Positions 10,806 to 21,149 of a stretch of DNA of 64,000 bases are shown here, piece by piece; position 1 is the stretch's first letter; each line of letters starts with the position of its first letter. The stretch comes from Calocera cornea HHB12733 (taxonomy: Eukaryota; Basidiomycota; Dacrymycetes; Dacrymycetales; Dacrymycetaceae). The translations under genes were made by a program, and so were the position numbers. The notes beneath the pieces are model-generated. The model did not search any database, was not told the DNA's origin, and worked only from the letters and a program-made list of their open reading frames with translations. The DNA lies in assembly GCA_001632435.1 (NCBI GenBank), contig KV423938.1, forward strand, positions 99,441-163,440, given 5' to 3'.

Positions 10806-13015
10806 TGTGGCGTGATGTTAAGGTACGAGATTGCGATGGAGAAGAGACCAGAAGGGCAGAGCGCTTCTGTATCGCACTGTGTTAGTTCGAGGAACGAGGT
10901 GCACAGGAAGGGGCAGTTCGGTTGGCAGCCCCTCCCATAGAGGCAGAGATAGTCGTTATAAAGCTGGCAGAAAGTGCGGATGGCATCATGGAGAGGAGCA
11001 TGCGCTGTGTTGTGGGCTCCGCATGCACACGACGGTTCACGAAGTGTCCCGCAAATGCCAAGCCAGGGCCGGCATGTAACGGATGGCCACCCGCACCCAT
11101 CGAAGGAACTGCCCCACAGCACATGGCGATAGCCGCTTATCACTCCGCAGACAGGAATGGGCTATCGGAGTATCAATGGAAAAGAAAAACCATTTGGCCG
11201 AGAAGCCAAACATCGCGGCACGATCCCACACTCCACATGGTATTCAATCCTTGTCAGGGCAGGAAGCCATGGTTCGTGATCGAGAGAGCCCAGGAAAGGC
11301 AGCAGACGACCCACGGAGAGTCGGGCGCCCTCGCCCATGCGGGGCGTGCGACCGGTAGGCAAGAATATGCTTCTCGTCCATACGCGGTGGCATTTGCACG
11401 AATGTCGCCAAGCGTTCGCAATGTCTCTGAACGGTTGACGCGCGGGACTCACCGTGTGCACCCGTGAGCGGCGTGCGCCGGCGGATCGACCTCCCAGATT
11501 AGCCTGCTATGACGCATTGGGTTACAGTCCGGGCCAGCGGCTTGGCAGAGCGGTCTAATTCAAAAGGAACAGGCAGAGTTGTGCAGGAGCGAGAACGATA
11601 AGGCCGAACCATGATAACGACAACGGCGTCATGACAGGGAGCAGCCTGAGGGAACGAAGCCGGCCACACCTGTCGCCGGACCCTTTTCCCGATTCATCGG
11701 ACTATCTCCCTCGGCTCCGGACGATAGGTGCACACGAACGAGCGGCAACCTCTCGTAATCGACGCAGTTCCAGAGAAGGACGAGCAGCGGGGAAGGTCCT
11801 TGCTATTCAGATCCCTCGAGCTCGTCCACGGCCCCGTACCTGGTCGCAGGGTCTTAGCACCGACGCCCCGGGGAGGCGCGTCCATCGGCTGTAGCCGGTT
11901 AGAGCAGTGCAGTGAGCTGCTTATGGCGCGATATGCGGATGACCCACGCCTCTCGCTCAAGCGCGCACACCTCGCGCACACGCGCAAATTTCCTCTCTCG
12001 GCACTCCCACACGCACGCGGGTCGCATGCGACGCACCGGCTTGACGGGCGTGGAGGGGCTGGTGGGCATATGGTGGTAGGATGGCTCGAAATGACGATGT
12101 TCCGATTGATTGCTGGGAGAGCCGGGGAGGCGCCTGTCAACTGCTGTGGAGCGGAAGGGCGGCGGGAGGGGGGAGGGGGAGGGGCTGGCTGCACCTGCCG
12201 GAGTCGTCCGTGGGCCGTGGGCCGTCGCGACGCTAGTACGCGTAGTACTACTACTACCCGCTGTCTCACCCTTACAGTATGTAAGCCAACAATCAAGCTT
12301 CGTGCGCCGACCCGAGGGTCCGTAGGCCCGCAGGCGGCTCGGTACTGGACTGCACAGGGACGGCCCGCCGTCCGCCGTCCGCCGTGTGACAGGCGCGGGC
12401 TGAATTTGGTGGCGGGCTGGACTGGCCGAGATGCGGGAATGGATGTGCCGGGGCTGTCGGAGGCGCGGCGGCGTGTCTGCGTGCCAGTGAGAACGCGCAC
12501 CGGACTCGGACGGAGTGCGCCACAGTACTTCAGCGGGAGTGGGATGTCTGCGCACTCCGAGCGCTCCTGGCGCTGCTAGCGAGTAGCATGACGGGCAAGT
12601 TCGACCGGGGGAGTGGGAAGCCCGCGCCCGTGTCTATCATACGTCGATGTTCCGTCGGATCAGGTGACGAGCATGATCCCCGATGTATTTGACGGTCACC
12701 CCTGGCATTCGAGACGAGACATCCTATGCCGCTCAAGGCGTCTTGCGCGCCTCTCGCCGGACGTGCTGGCCACAAAGGACTTCGTAGCACTATCACTACT
12801 ATCACCCAACGCCCTTCATTCATATGTCAATACAGCTACAGGTGTTGTACAGTGCAAGTGTGTATACATATATGGCTACAGGGTTTCGGGAGGCTACCGC
12901 ACATCCCGATTCGGGCGCCATTCATTCGATTGAGATTGCAGTACAGGGCGTGCGAGGCCCGCCGCTTCCAGCATGCACCAGGACCACGCGCTGTCCGTTC
13001 CCGAGTGGGTCGCCC
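10806..13015. other. Intergenic, 2.2 kb, no supported gene
   Basis: Overlapping frames exist on both strands in 11.7-12.6 kb. They have biased GC-rich composition, mutual overlap and no recognisable motif or splice pattern. The left part should contain the PTR2 promoter. The right part is the 3' flank of the gene ending at 13016. Confidence 0.6.
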
Positions 13016-14275
13016 TCAAAGCGCCTCGACGAGCAGCTCCCAGCGCTCCCTCCTCTCCCCCAGCTCATCCGGCACGACCCTGAGCGAGACTCTGACCCTC
13101 CGCCGCTCCCACGCACTGCCGTTCCACACCCCGAGCAGCGCCGCGACCTCCTCCGGCTCAGTCCTGCGGAACGCTTGGTCGTACGGGCCCCCCTCGGCGG
13201 CCCAGGGGCCGGAGAGGAGCGTGCGGATGCCGGAGGGCGGGTGCGAGGCGCGCTTCGGGGAGAGGGCGGAGATGCCGTCCCTTGCTAAGGCGGCGGTGTG
13301 CGTCAGGTCGCCGAGGAAACGCGCCCAGTCGGCCTGGGTGATCCCGTGCGCTTCTAGAGCCGGCGCCCAGACGCCCTCCCACCCCTGGGCCAAGGAGCTG
13401 GAGAGGCTGCGAACGTGGAAGGGCGCGAAGTCGCGGCTCCGGACGCGCCAGGGGCCGGGGGTGGAGAAACAGTCTGGGGGCGGGTCGAGCGGCCTGTAGC
13501 CGGCTGGGTGGGACGGGACGGGCATGGGCAGGAGCTGGGTGGGCCCGGGGGAGAAGGGCGGGGGCGGGGGCGGGGGCGGGAGGTCCGAGCCCGAGGCGTG
13601 GCGCGTGTATGCGGGCGGGGGACCGGAGGGCGCTCGGTCGTCCGAATCCGAGAGCACGGCACTCTCGAACGGGTCGGCCAGCTCTGGACGGGGGGAGGGC
13701 GGGTGCGAGGGCTCGGAGCGCGAGCGTGTGCGCGGGGAGTCGAGGGGGGGTGCGAGCGGTTCGGCCAGCTGGAGGAGGGAGCTGCCCCGTTGCTGCTGCT
13801 CTGCACTCGCTGTGTGTCCCGTCCTGTCGCCCAGTGCGAGTCCAGCGCCGAAGCCGGATGTGGCGCCGGCAGGCCGCAGCGGGCTGACCTCCCGTCCGCC
13901 GTGGACGGCTCCAAAGAGGGGCGAGCTGGTGTTGGTGTGCATGGGGGTGTCGTACGGCGTGACCGGGGGCAGGGGGATCGGCCTGTGCACTGGGGAGGGC
14001 GGGGTGTGGGGTGCCGAGCGGGGTGAGCCTGGTGAGAGGGCGGTGTCGGTGAATGATGCGCCCGAGTGGAGGGAGAGGAGGGTGCTCGGTGGGAGGGGCA
14101 CTGGGAGGGCCACGTGGGCGGGCGCGCCGGGGCGGGAGGGCGTGAGGGGCGTGAATTGAGGGGCGGGGCGGCACTGCGTTGGGGAGTCCGAGTCGGGGCT
14201 TGAGGGGCCGCTGCCTGCCATGAGGGGGGACGGAGCGGATGAGCGTGAGCCCGCCGGAGAGGGCGCGCACTCCAT
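13016..14275 (-). CDS. Pro/Ser-rich protein with ordered C-terminal domain, function unknown
   Basis: A single exon of 419 residues, started at the ATG at 14275 because the frame further upstream is non-coding in composition and the leader carries a TCTTG repeat. The first two thirds are disordered, rich in Pro and Ser, with SP/TP sites that could be phosphorylated. The last 150 residues look folded: FHVRSLSSSLAQGWEGVWAP, ITQADWARFLGDL, and a terminal block with VALLGVWNGSAWERRRVRV. This pattern recurs in basidiomycete hypothetical proteins, but I do not recognise a named domain. A poly-Pro run follows GSDLPPPP near residues 255-270. No membrane segment or signal peptide. Confidence 0.75.
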   Translation of the reverse strand: MECAPSPAGSRSSAPSPLMAGSGPSSPDSDSPTQCRPAPQFTPLTPSRPGAPAHVALPVPLPPSTLLSLHSGASFTDTALSPGSPRSAPHTPPSPVHRPIPLPPVTPYDTPMHTNTSSPLFGAVHGGREVSPLRPAGATSGFGAGLALGDRTGHTASAEQQQRGSSLLQLAEPLAPPLDSPRTRSRSEPSHPPSPRPELADPFESAVLSDSDDRAPSGPPPAYTRHASGSDLPPPPPPPPFSPGPTQLLPMPVPSHPAGYRPLDPPPDCFSTPGPWRVRSRDFAPFHVRSLSSSLAQGWEGVWAPALEAHGITQADWARFLGDLTHTAALARDGISALSPKRASHPPSGIRTLLSGPWAAEGGPYDQAFRRTEPEEVAALLGVWNGSAWERRRVRVSLRVVPDELGERRERWELLVEAL

Positions 14276-17200
14276 CGGATGGAACGCGGGAGACACGCGC
14301 ACCCAGTGCAGTCTGGGGCAGCTCGCAGCTGTTGGTCTCACTCGTGTCGCCGAGTTCGGATCGCGCTGTGTCTTGTCTTGTCTTGTCTTATAGCGGGCCA
14401 AGGACGGTAGGCAGGAGGTGTTTATATCGCACACGAGCAGCGGGTGCTTGCGGGGCGGCGACTTGGGCGAGGCAGGCGAGCGGGACGGCCCGGAGCCTTT
14501 GGGGTAGGGGGTTTGCTCCGCACGACCGCAAGCGTCGGAAGCGCCGTGTGATTGGCCATGGAGGACCCCTGCGAAGCGGAACGCTGCTCCTTGGGCCAGT
14601 GAGAGAGACACGACGTTCTTTTCGTGATGATGAGACTGCGCATCAAGTTTGGACTAGTTAGACCAGGCGAGAAGCGTCATCTGCCAGTGCATCGGCCTCA
14701 AGATACGGCCCGCCTGTGCAGTCGGGCCGGTCTGCAAAGAGCTGCTCGAGTCTCCAGCCGTCTGGCCGCGCTCATCCGCATCCTCTCCCAAGCTGGGATC
14801 AATACCGCAACTACAGTGCTGTACTCTTGATCCTAACGTCGGGCGAGGGCACGGGCGTATCAACCCGACGCTCGCGACGCTCACACGGAGAAGGCGGTGT
14901 AGTACTGGAGCAGGGCTGTGACGGTACGGCGAGCTCGTCGCCAGATCGTTGACTAGCATTCCATAAGTCAAGTTGACTCGCCTTGTTAACTTACAGCTAC
15001 TTATACTTATACTGTAATCATGTCTAGCCCCCAGCGCTGGGCGGGCGCGCTTCCAGTAATCCGCCACACCGGCAGCACTCGCACCAACACTGAGCGCGCC
15101 GATGATACAGTACGCCCCGGCACGTGAGGGCCAGGGAGATCGTACATATGCAGTACTACTACAAGCGGCGATCTCTGATGAACACATCTTCAGTCTCCCA
15201 ACCCTGCCATCAGCATCCGAGTCTATCAGTGTCAAGCTCCAGCCAGGCACCGCCAGCGGGCAGGGGGCAGCGGGCAGGGGCATGACGTATGCCGCCCTTG
15301 CCAGACTGCGAATCGTACCTAAATCCAGCAGCTCAGGCTCAGGATTCCGGCTTCGCACCTGCTCACAAGTCGTTACAGCCAGCCATGCATGCATCGCAGC
15401 TTCGTCCAGGAACGCCGTGCCCTGGCTCACGCTGCCGCTGCCGCTGCCGCGGCTTGCATTGGCGGCCAGGTGCCAGGTGCCAGGTGCCAGCTTCCTTCCG
15501 TCCCGCGCGGCTCTTGCTCGTGCGAGCACGGCGTTCCCAGGATGTGCAGGGCGGTCCACGGTCCTCGGTCGGCGGTCGGGAAACGGAACGCCGCGGTGCC
15601 GCTGCTCCGAGCGTGATCTTGAGCTATGTAGGCCGGTGCGCCCCGGTGCTTTGCTTTGCTTATCGGACGGCAATGGCAGGCGATAGCGATGGAGCTCAGG
15701 CTGGAGCTGGGCCGGTCGCCCTGAGCGCGGGCTCGCCGCGCGCGTGAGGAGCGTCAGAACTCGTGCGAGGATCAGGCGTCGCCGACTCGGACTGCCTGCC
15801 AGTGGCAGCCGACACTGCCGTCCACGGCCAACGGAACAGAGCCAGCTGCTTGACTGATAGAGCATCATGATCACCCGCATTCGACACCGGTCGGGGGGGA
15901 CACTCTGCAGCCCGAGCAGACCCGATGCGCTCGCGTACAGTATTTGGCGTGGGTTGCGATATCGATGCTCTGGGTCTGGGTCTGCCAGTGATGCGCGCGA
16001 GGTTGCCCTGGATGGACCGGGAGGTCACTGCAGCTTGGGGATGCCGCGGGCCCGGGAGCGGGAAGATGCCGGATCGGGTGGGGCTGTCGGAGCCGGGGTG
16101 CACTCGCGAACCGGGCGCGATGTTCGATGTTCGATGTTCGAAGTTCGTGGTCCCGAGTTCAGATGTGAGTGCGACGTAGGTGTCAGAGGCGAGCCTGAGT
16201 CAAGCTAGAGCGGATTTGGGGAAAGACGAACGAACAGCGAACGGCGAACGGCGAACGGCGAGCGGCGAGCGGGTGCACGCGTGCTGCACTGGACTGCATC
16301 ACGATCCGACAGCGGGCGCGAACAGCTTGCAGTACTGGACGATAAGCAAGTTGGATACGAAGAGTGAGCTGGAGATGCGGACTATCGTTGAGCGAGTCCT
16401 CGTGCGGTGCGGGTCGGGAGCGAACGCTGATGATACTGGTACCGATCCCGATACCGGTATTCGATGTCAGTCAGGCTCCATTGTAATGCATCGCTTTATC
16501 TGCCAGCAGCCTGTCGCGGCCGGGCGCTTCAGGTCGGCTGCGAGCGGGCGTGCGATTATTTAGCTGTGGATCTAGCGTTTCAGCTGGCGGTTCGCCGCTG
16601 ATCATCCGCATCGTCCGCCCGCGGTTACGGTCGCGTCTGATGGAGCGCTCGGAGGGGCAGGAGGGCCGGCGGGCGGGGCGCCGATTGACCACCCGCCTGG
16701 TTAGGCCAGGGCGGTGATGATGCAAGTGCAGGCCCGGGAATGGACGTGACAGCTAATAATTCAAACATTGGGTCGGACGTGGGACGTTAGACCACCGTCG
16801 ATCTGCTGCTGCTGCTGCTGCGGGGGAGCCGCCTGAGAGTGCTCACGCGGGGCATGGTCGGGCGGGCCCGGCTGGCTGGCGTGACCCCTGCAGCGTGACG
16901 GTGGCGCGATGCGGTGGCGCGTGCGGGATCAGAATGCCCCAATGGAAATGGAAGTGGGACCCTTGGGCGCAGGAAGGGACAAGGAGAAGGCGGCGGCTGC
17001 GAGGAAGGGTGCGAAACGGGCCAATCACCGCCCTCTTTCCTTCCGGGCTGCCGGGGCTGCGATCTGCGGGCAACGCAACCGGGCGCAACACACCACGCCC
17101 GCCCCGGCTTGGGCTTGTGTTCTGCGCGACCGAGTGAAGCGAAGCGACCTCTCTTCTTACCTCCCCCTACGCTTTTGACAAAGGCCATAAATACCTATCC

Positions 17201-17283
17201 CTCCGCTTGACCCTCCCATAGCCTGCCCCCCCAACACACACCCCTCCCTTACCCCTCACACTCCCCCGCACCACCACCTCGAC
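14276..17283. other. Intergenic, 3 kb, with short tandem repeats
   Basis: No convincing gene. The 408-codon minus-strand frame at 14654-15880 has no domain and looks spurious. Short tandem repeats include TCTTG (about 14368-14389), GCTGCC (15431-15450), GCCAGGT (15465-15490), GATGTTC (16119-16147) and GCGAACG (16237-16272). The last 100 bases hold the HMG-CoA synthase promoter, with CATAAATAC at about 17186 and a CT-rich leader. Confidence 0.65.
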
Positions 17284-18816
17284 ATGGCCTACGAACGCCC
17301 CGAGAACGTCGGCATCCTCGGCATCGAGATGTACCTCCCAAAGCGGGTGCGCACTCCCCTTGCTCCCATCCCCCGCGCATACACTGACCCCACCCCGCAG
17401 TGCATCTCCGAGACGGACCTGGAGACCTACGACGGCGTCTCCGCGGGCAAGTACACCATCGGCCTCGGCCAGAAGTTCATGGCATACATCGACGACCGCG
17501 AGGACATCATCTCCTTCGCCCTCTCCGCCGTCGCTTCCCTCCTCAAGAAGTACAACGTCGACCCCAAGGACGTCGGCCGCATCGAGGTCGGCACAGAGAC
17601 ACTCGTCGACAAGTCAAAGGCAGTCAAGACCCACCTCATGGACCTCTTCGCCGCCTCGGGTAACACAGACATCGAGGGCATCGACAGCAAGAACGCCTGC
17701 TATGGCTCCACCGCCGCGCTCTTCAACGCAATCAACTGGGTCGAGTCCTCCTCCTGGGACGGCCGCTACGCAATTGTCTTCTGCGGTGACATCGCCGTGT
17801 ATGAGGAGGGTGCGGCCCGTGCCGTCGGCGGTGCCGGTGCATGCGCGATGCTCGTCGGCCCCAACGCCCCGTTGGTCATGGAGCGTAAGCACCGCATATA
17901 TGCGCCTTTCAACCTTCACTGACCATCAATACAGCCGTGCACGGCACCCACATGGCCAACACTTACGACTTCTACAAGCCGGACCTGTCCTCCGAGTACC
18001 CGTACGTCGACGGCCGGCTGTCCAACGTCACCTACACTGGCGCGCTCGACAAGTGCTACGCGACCTACCGCAGCAAGATCGCCAAGCGCTTCCCGGGGGA
18101 GAAGGTCACCATGGACGGCTTCGACTACGCCGTCTTCCACTCGCCGTACGGCAAGCTCGTGCAGAAGTGCCACGGCCGCTTGCTGTACCATGACTGGCTC
18201 GCCGACCCCTCCCTGCCCCTCTACTCTGGCCTGACTGAGGAGACCACCGCGGCGTTCAAGGACCTCCCGGTGGAGAAGACGATCACGGACAAGGCGGTCG
18301 AGAAGACGTTTGTCGGCCTGGGCAAGAAGCTGTACCAGGAGCGTGTGCAGCCGACGCTCACCTGCTCCGAGCGCTGCGGCAACATGTACACGGGCTCGCT
18401 CTACGGCTGCCTCGCCTCCCTCGTCGGTGGCGTCCCCGCACAGTCCCTCGAGGGCAAGCGCCTTGCCATGTTCGCGTACGGCGCCGGCTGCGCAAGCTCC
18501 TTCTTTGCCATCAGCGTCAAGGGCAGCACGCAGAAGATGTTCGAGGCGCTCGACCTCGAGGCGCGCCTCGCTGCCATGGAGGTCCGCCCGTGCCAGGAGT
18601 ACGTCGATGCGATGAACGTGAGTCCCCTTGCCCTTCCACTCATGTCAAGGCGCTGACGGATATGCGCAGCTCCGCGAGAAGACCCACACGCTCAAGGATT
18701 ACGCCCCCGTCGGGAGCATCGACGACCTCTTCCCCGGCTCCTACTACCTCGAGCGCATCGACGACCAGTACAGGCGCACGTACGGCATCGTCCCCGAGAA
18801 GACCATCGCTGCATGA
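17284..18816 (+). CDS. erg13: Hydroxymethylglutaryl-CoA synthase
   Basis: Exons 17284-17346, 17401-17884, 17935-18617 and 18670-18816 give 458 residues. It condenses acetyl-CoA and acetoacetyl-CoA to HMG-CoA, the first committed step of the mevalonate pathway. The fold is thiolase-like. Active-site features are [13 protein letters not shown] (general base Glu), [14 protein letters not shown] (nucleophilic Cys) and [16 protein letters not shown] (His). [21 protein letters not shown] and the [10 protein letters not shown] segment are also typical. The C-terminal [11 protein letters not shown] block matches the family end. The introns are 54, 50 and 52 bp. No transmembrane or targeting segment is seen, as expected for the cytosolic enzyme. 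Confidence 0.97.
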
Positions 18817-19346
18817 GCGAGCCTTTCTGGGTATCTTGACTTCGGTCGAGCGCAGTGTAGACGTCGGGTCCGTTGGTGAGCGAGCGGTCGCTGGAGAACG
18901 GAGCAGAAGAGCAAAGTGTCATTCCATATACCCCCCAAGCCCACCTCATCCTAATCAGGCAAAAGCGCTGCCGCCGCTGCTGTTCGGGGCGCGCCATTCA
19001 TCTGCCCCTCATCTGGGTATTGCGGACTCTTACTCAAAACCACTGGTTTGTTCTGTTTTGCTTTTGCTTTTGCTTTTCGATTTGTTTTGGCCGTGCCTGT
19101 ATGCGCGGGAAGGGATAGAACGCCGAATGGGAATAGATCTTTCGCATGGATCGCCTTGCGAGTTTGTGGTGTGAGCTGCAGGCAGTAAGACCGAGTGAAG
19201 CGCCAGCATGGTTGCTGGTAGTATGGCCCGAAACATCGTTCAAGCGAACGGAATCTTGCGATTGCACGATAGACGGTTTGATATCCACTATTACTTCCCT
19301 AGAAAGTGCGTTCAAACGATTATCCGTCCGTACGTCCCAGCCCAGT
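18817..19346. other. Intergenic between convergent genes
   Basis: 3' flanks of HMG-CoA synthase and the acyltransferase gene. Contains a TTTTGC repeat at about 19055-19078. No gene. Confidence 0.65.
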
Positions 19347-20842
19347 CTACACGCCTTCAGCAGCCTGCTTGTCCGCCTCGCGGATCAACCACTCCCATCC
19401 GTCCCTCGTCCGCCCAATGATCCCCTCCGCCTCCTCCTCGCTCAGCACGTCCTTCTCCCAACAGAAGACGACGGTGCACCCCTCCTGCGCGGCATCGCCC
19501 TCCCTGCCCTCGACAGAGACGCTAATGACGTCCGCGAGGAGGGTGGCGCTGCTGCCCAGCATAGGCTGGGTGAACACGCCCCTGGTCGGCACCCACCCTG
19601 CCCGCACCTGCTCGGCCGAGAAGGCGACGGTGCGCAGGTTCGAGATGGCGAAGCTGTTCCTGCCCGTGCCGGAGACGAACTGCTTGCGCAGGTAGCCGAT
19701 CATGCCCTCGTACGAGAGCATCCCTGCGAGCCCCCAGGCCTGCGCGCCCCGCAGCACCACGCGCGGGTCTTTGAGGTGGGCCATGTAGGGCTTGGCCTGC
19801 GCGAGGAACTGGGCGAGGGTGGCCGGGAGCGCCGCGGGAGGCCCCCGCGTCTGGATCGGCGCGACGTAGCAGCCGCCGATCGGGGCGGGCCCGGAGGGGT
19901 ACATCAGCGGGAGGAGCGAGGCGGGGACGGAGGTGTAGAGGTGCTGCGTCGCCGGGTCTACGAGCGGGGACATGGCGCACCACATGAGCGTGTGCAGGAG
20001 GGCGGTGAACGTCAGCCCGTTCTCCCTCCCCAGGGCGAGCAGCTTCGCCAGCTGCGCGGGCGGGATCTGCAGGATCGTGTGCAGCGAGCGCCGCGGGAGC
20101 GGCGGCGGCGGCGTCGCGCCCATGTAGGGCTGTGTGCGCGGCGCGTACAGCGCGGTGAGGAAGCGGGGCAGGTGCGGGTGGATGAAGGCGGTGAAGGCGG
20201 CGGAGGCGAGGGCGAGGGCCGAGGGCGCGGTGGACACGCGCGCGTCTAGCGGGAGCGGGATGCCCCCCTGCGGGACTTGCAGTGCCAGCTGGGGGTTGTT
20301 GAGCAGGAGGACGAGCGTGCGCGCGACCCCGCACACGGCGACCCCGTCCGCCAGCGCATGGTGCACGTACACCGCCGCGTACGCCTTTGTGTACCTGCCC
20401 TCCGCGCCTAGGGCGGACGGGGGCAGGTGGAGCCACGCGCCCCAGAGCCGGCCGGAGAGGTCGAACGTGCTCTCGAGCTGGGAGTCGAGCGCATGCACGA
20501 ACGGCGCGGCGGTGCTCACGCTCAGCACCTCCTCCGCGCGGAACTCGTCTTCGACGCGGTAGAGCTCCAGCTCAGCGCTCCCGTCGTGGTGCTGCACGCG
20601 GGTGGAGAGGAAGGGGTGCAGGACGGGGAGGCGGAGGACGGCGGCGCCGAGGGCGGACTCGAGCTCTGGGCGGGTGAGCGGGTGGGGCGGGAGGAGGTCG
20701 AAGCCGACGTGCACGAGCGGCGTCGCTTCTGCGACTGTGCGGGCGACGTACCAGCGCTCTACGGTGGCTAGGGTGCGTGAGCGACTGTTGAGGGGAGGGC
20801 GTGGGGGAGCGCACCTGCTTTCCGCCGCTCGAGTTCCTTCAT
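19347..20842 (-). CDS. Alcohol acetyltransferase (AATase)-like HxxxD acyltransferase
   Basis: Exons on the minus strand are 20842-20815 and 20767-19347, 482 residues, with a 47-bp intron. Splicing gives MKELERRKAATVERWYVART, matching the N-terminal ERWY/F...R motif of the AATase/condensation superfamily. The catalytic motif is YVHHALADGVAV (HHxxxDG). The C-terminal part has NSFAISNLRT and GVFTQPMLGSSATL, in the region where AATases have substrate-tunnel and structural motifs. The enzyme should transfer acetyl or another acyl group from CoA to a hydroxyl. The substrate (short alcohol, sterol or terpene alcohol) cannot be told. Its neighbour is HMG-CoA synthase, so a terpene acceptor is a possibility only. 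Confidence 0.85.
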
Positions 20843-21149
20843 CCTCGCTTTGGGTGTATCGCAGGCAAGGCTGAGCAGGCCGGCAATGTTATGTATATTC
20901 TGTTCGCGCTCAGCCACGGCGCCGTCCGCATTCCATCGGGCTCGGACGGTCGCTCGGTGTATCCACGATGGTCAGTGACTGGGGTGCAAGTTGGGTGAGC
21001 GGCCGCCGCCCGCCGTCTCCGCGTACGCTCATCACGTGCTCTTCATCATCAGCACCCTGAGCCAGTGCGTGCCGAGCGGAGCGCCCCACGCGCTCATGTC
21101 CGCATTTTATCCGCCATTGACTGCCGAGATACCATGACACAGGACGGCC

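Noticed and set aside
11530..11605. tRNA-like word TTGGCAGAGCGGTCTAA
   Set aside because: Resembles a Leu/Ser tRNA D-arm, but there is no T-arm GGTTCGAATCC, no anticodon stem and no acceptor pairing.
11694..12579. Overlapping 268- and 283-codon frames on opposite strands
   Set aside because: Mutual shadows without motifs, splice support or paralogues.
14654..15880. 408-codon open frame on the minus strand
   Set aside because: No domain, erratic composition, overlaps several tandem repeats and competing frames; long frames arise by chance in GC-rich DNA.
16237..16272. Short tandem repeats considered as a CRISPR-like array
   Set aside because: Direct 7-bp iterations without spacers, in a eukaryotic genome; simple microsatellite.
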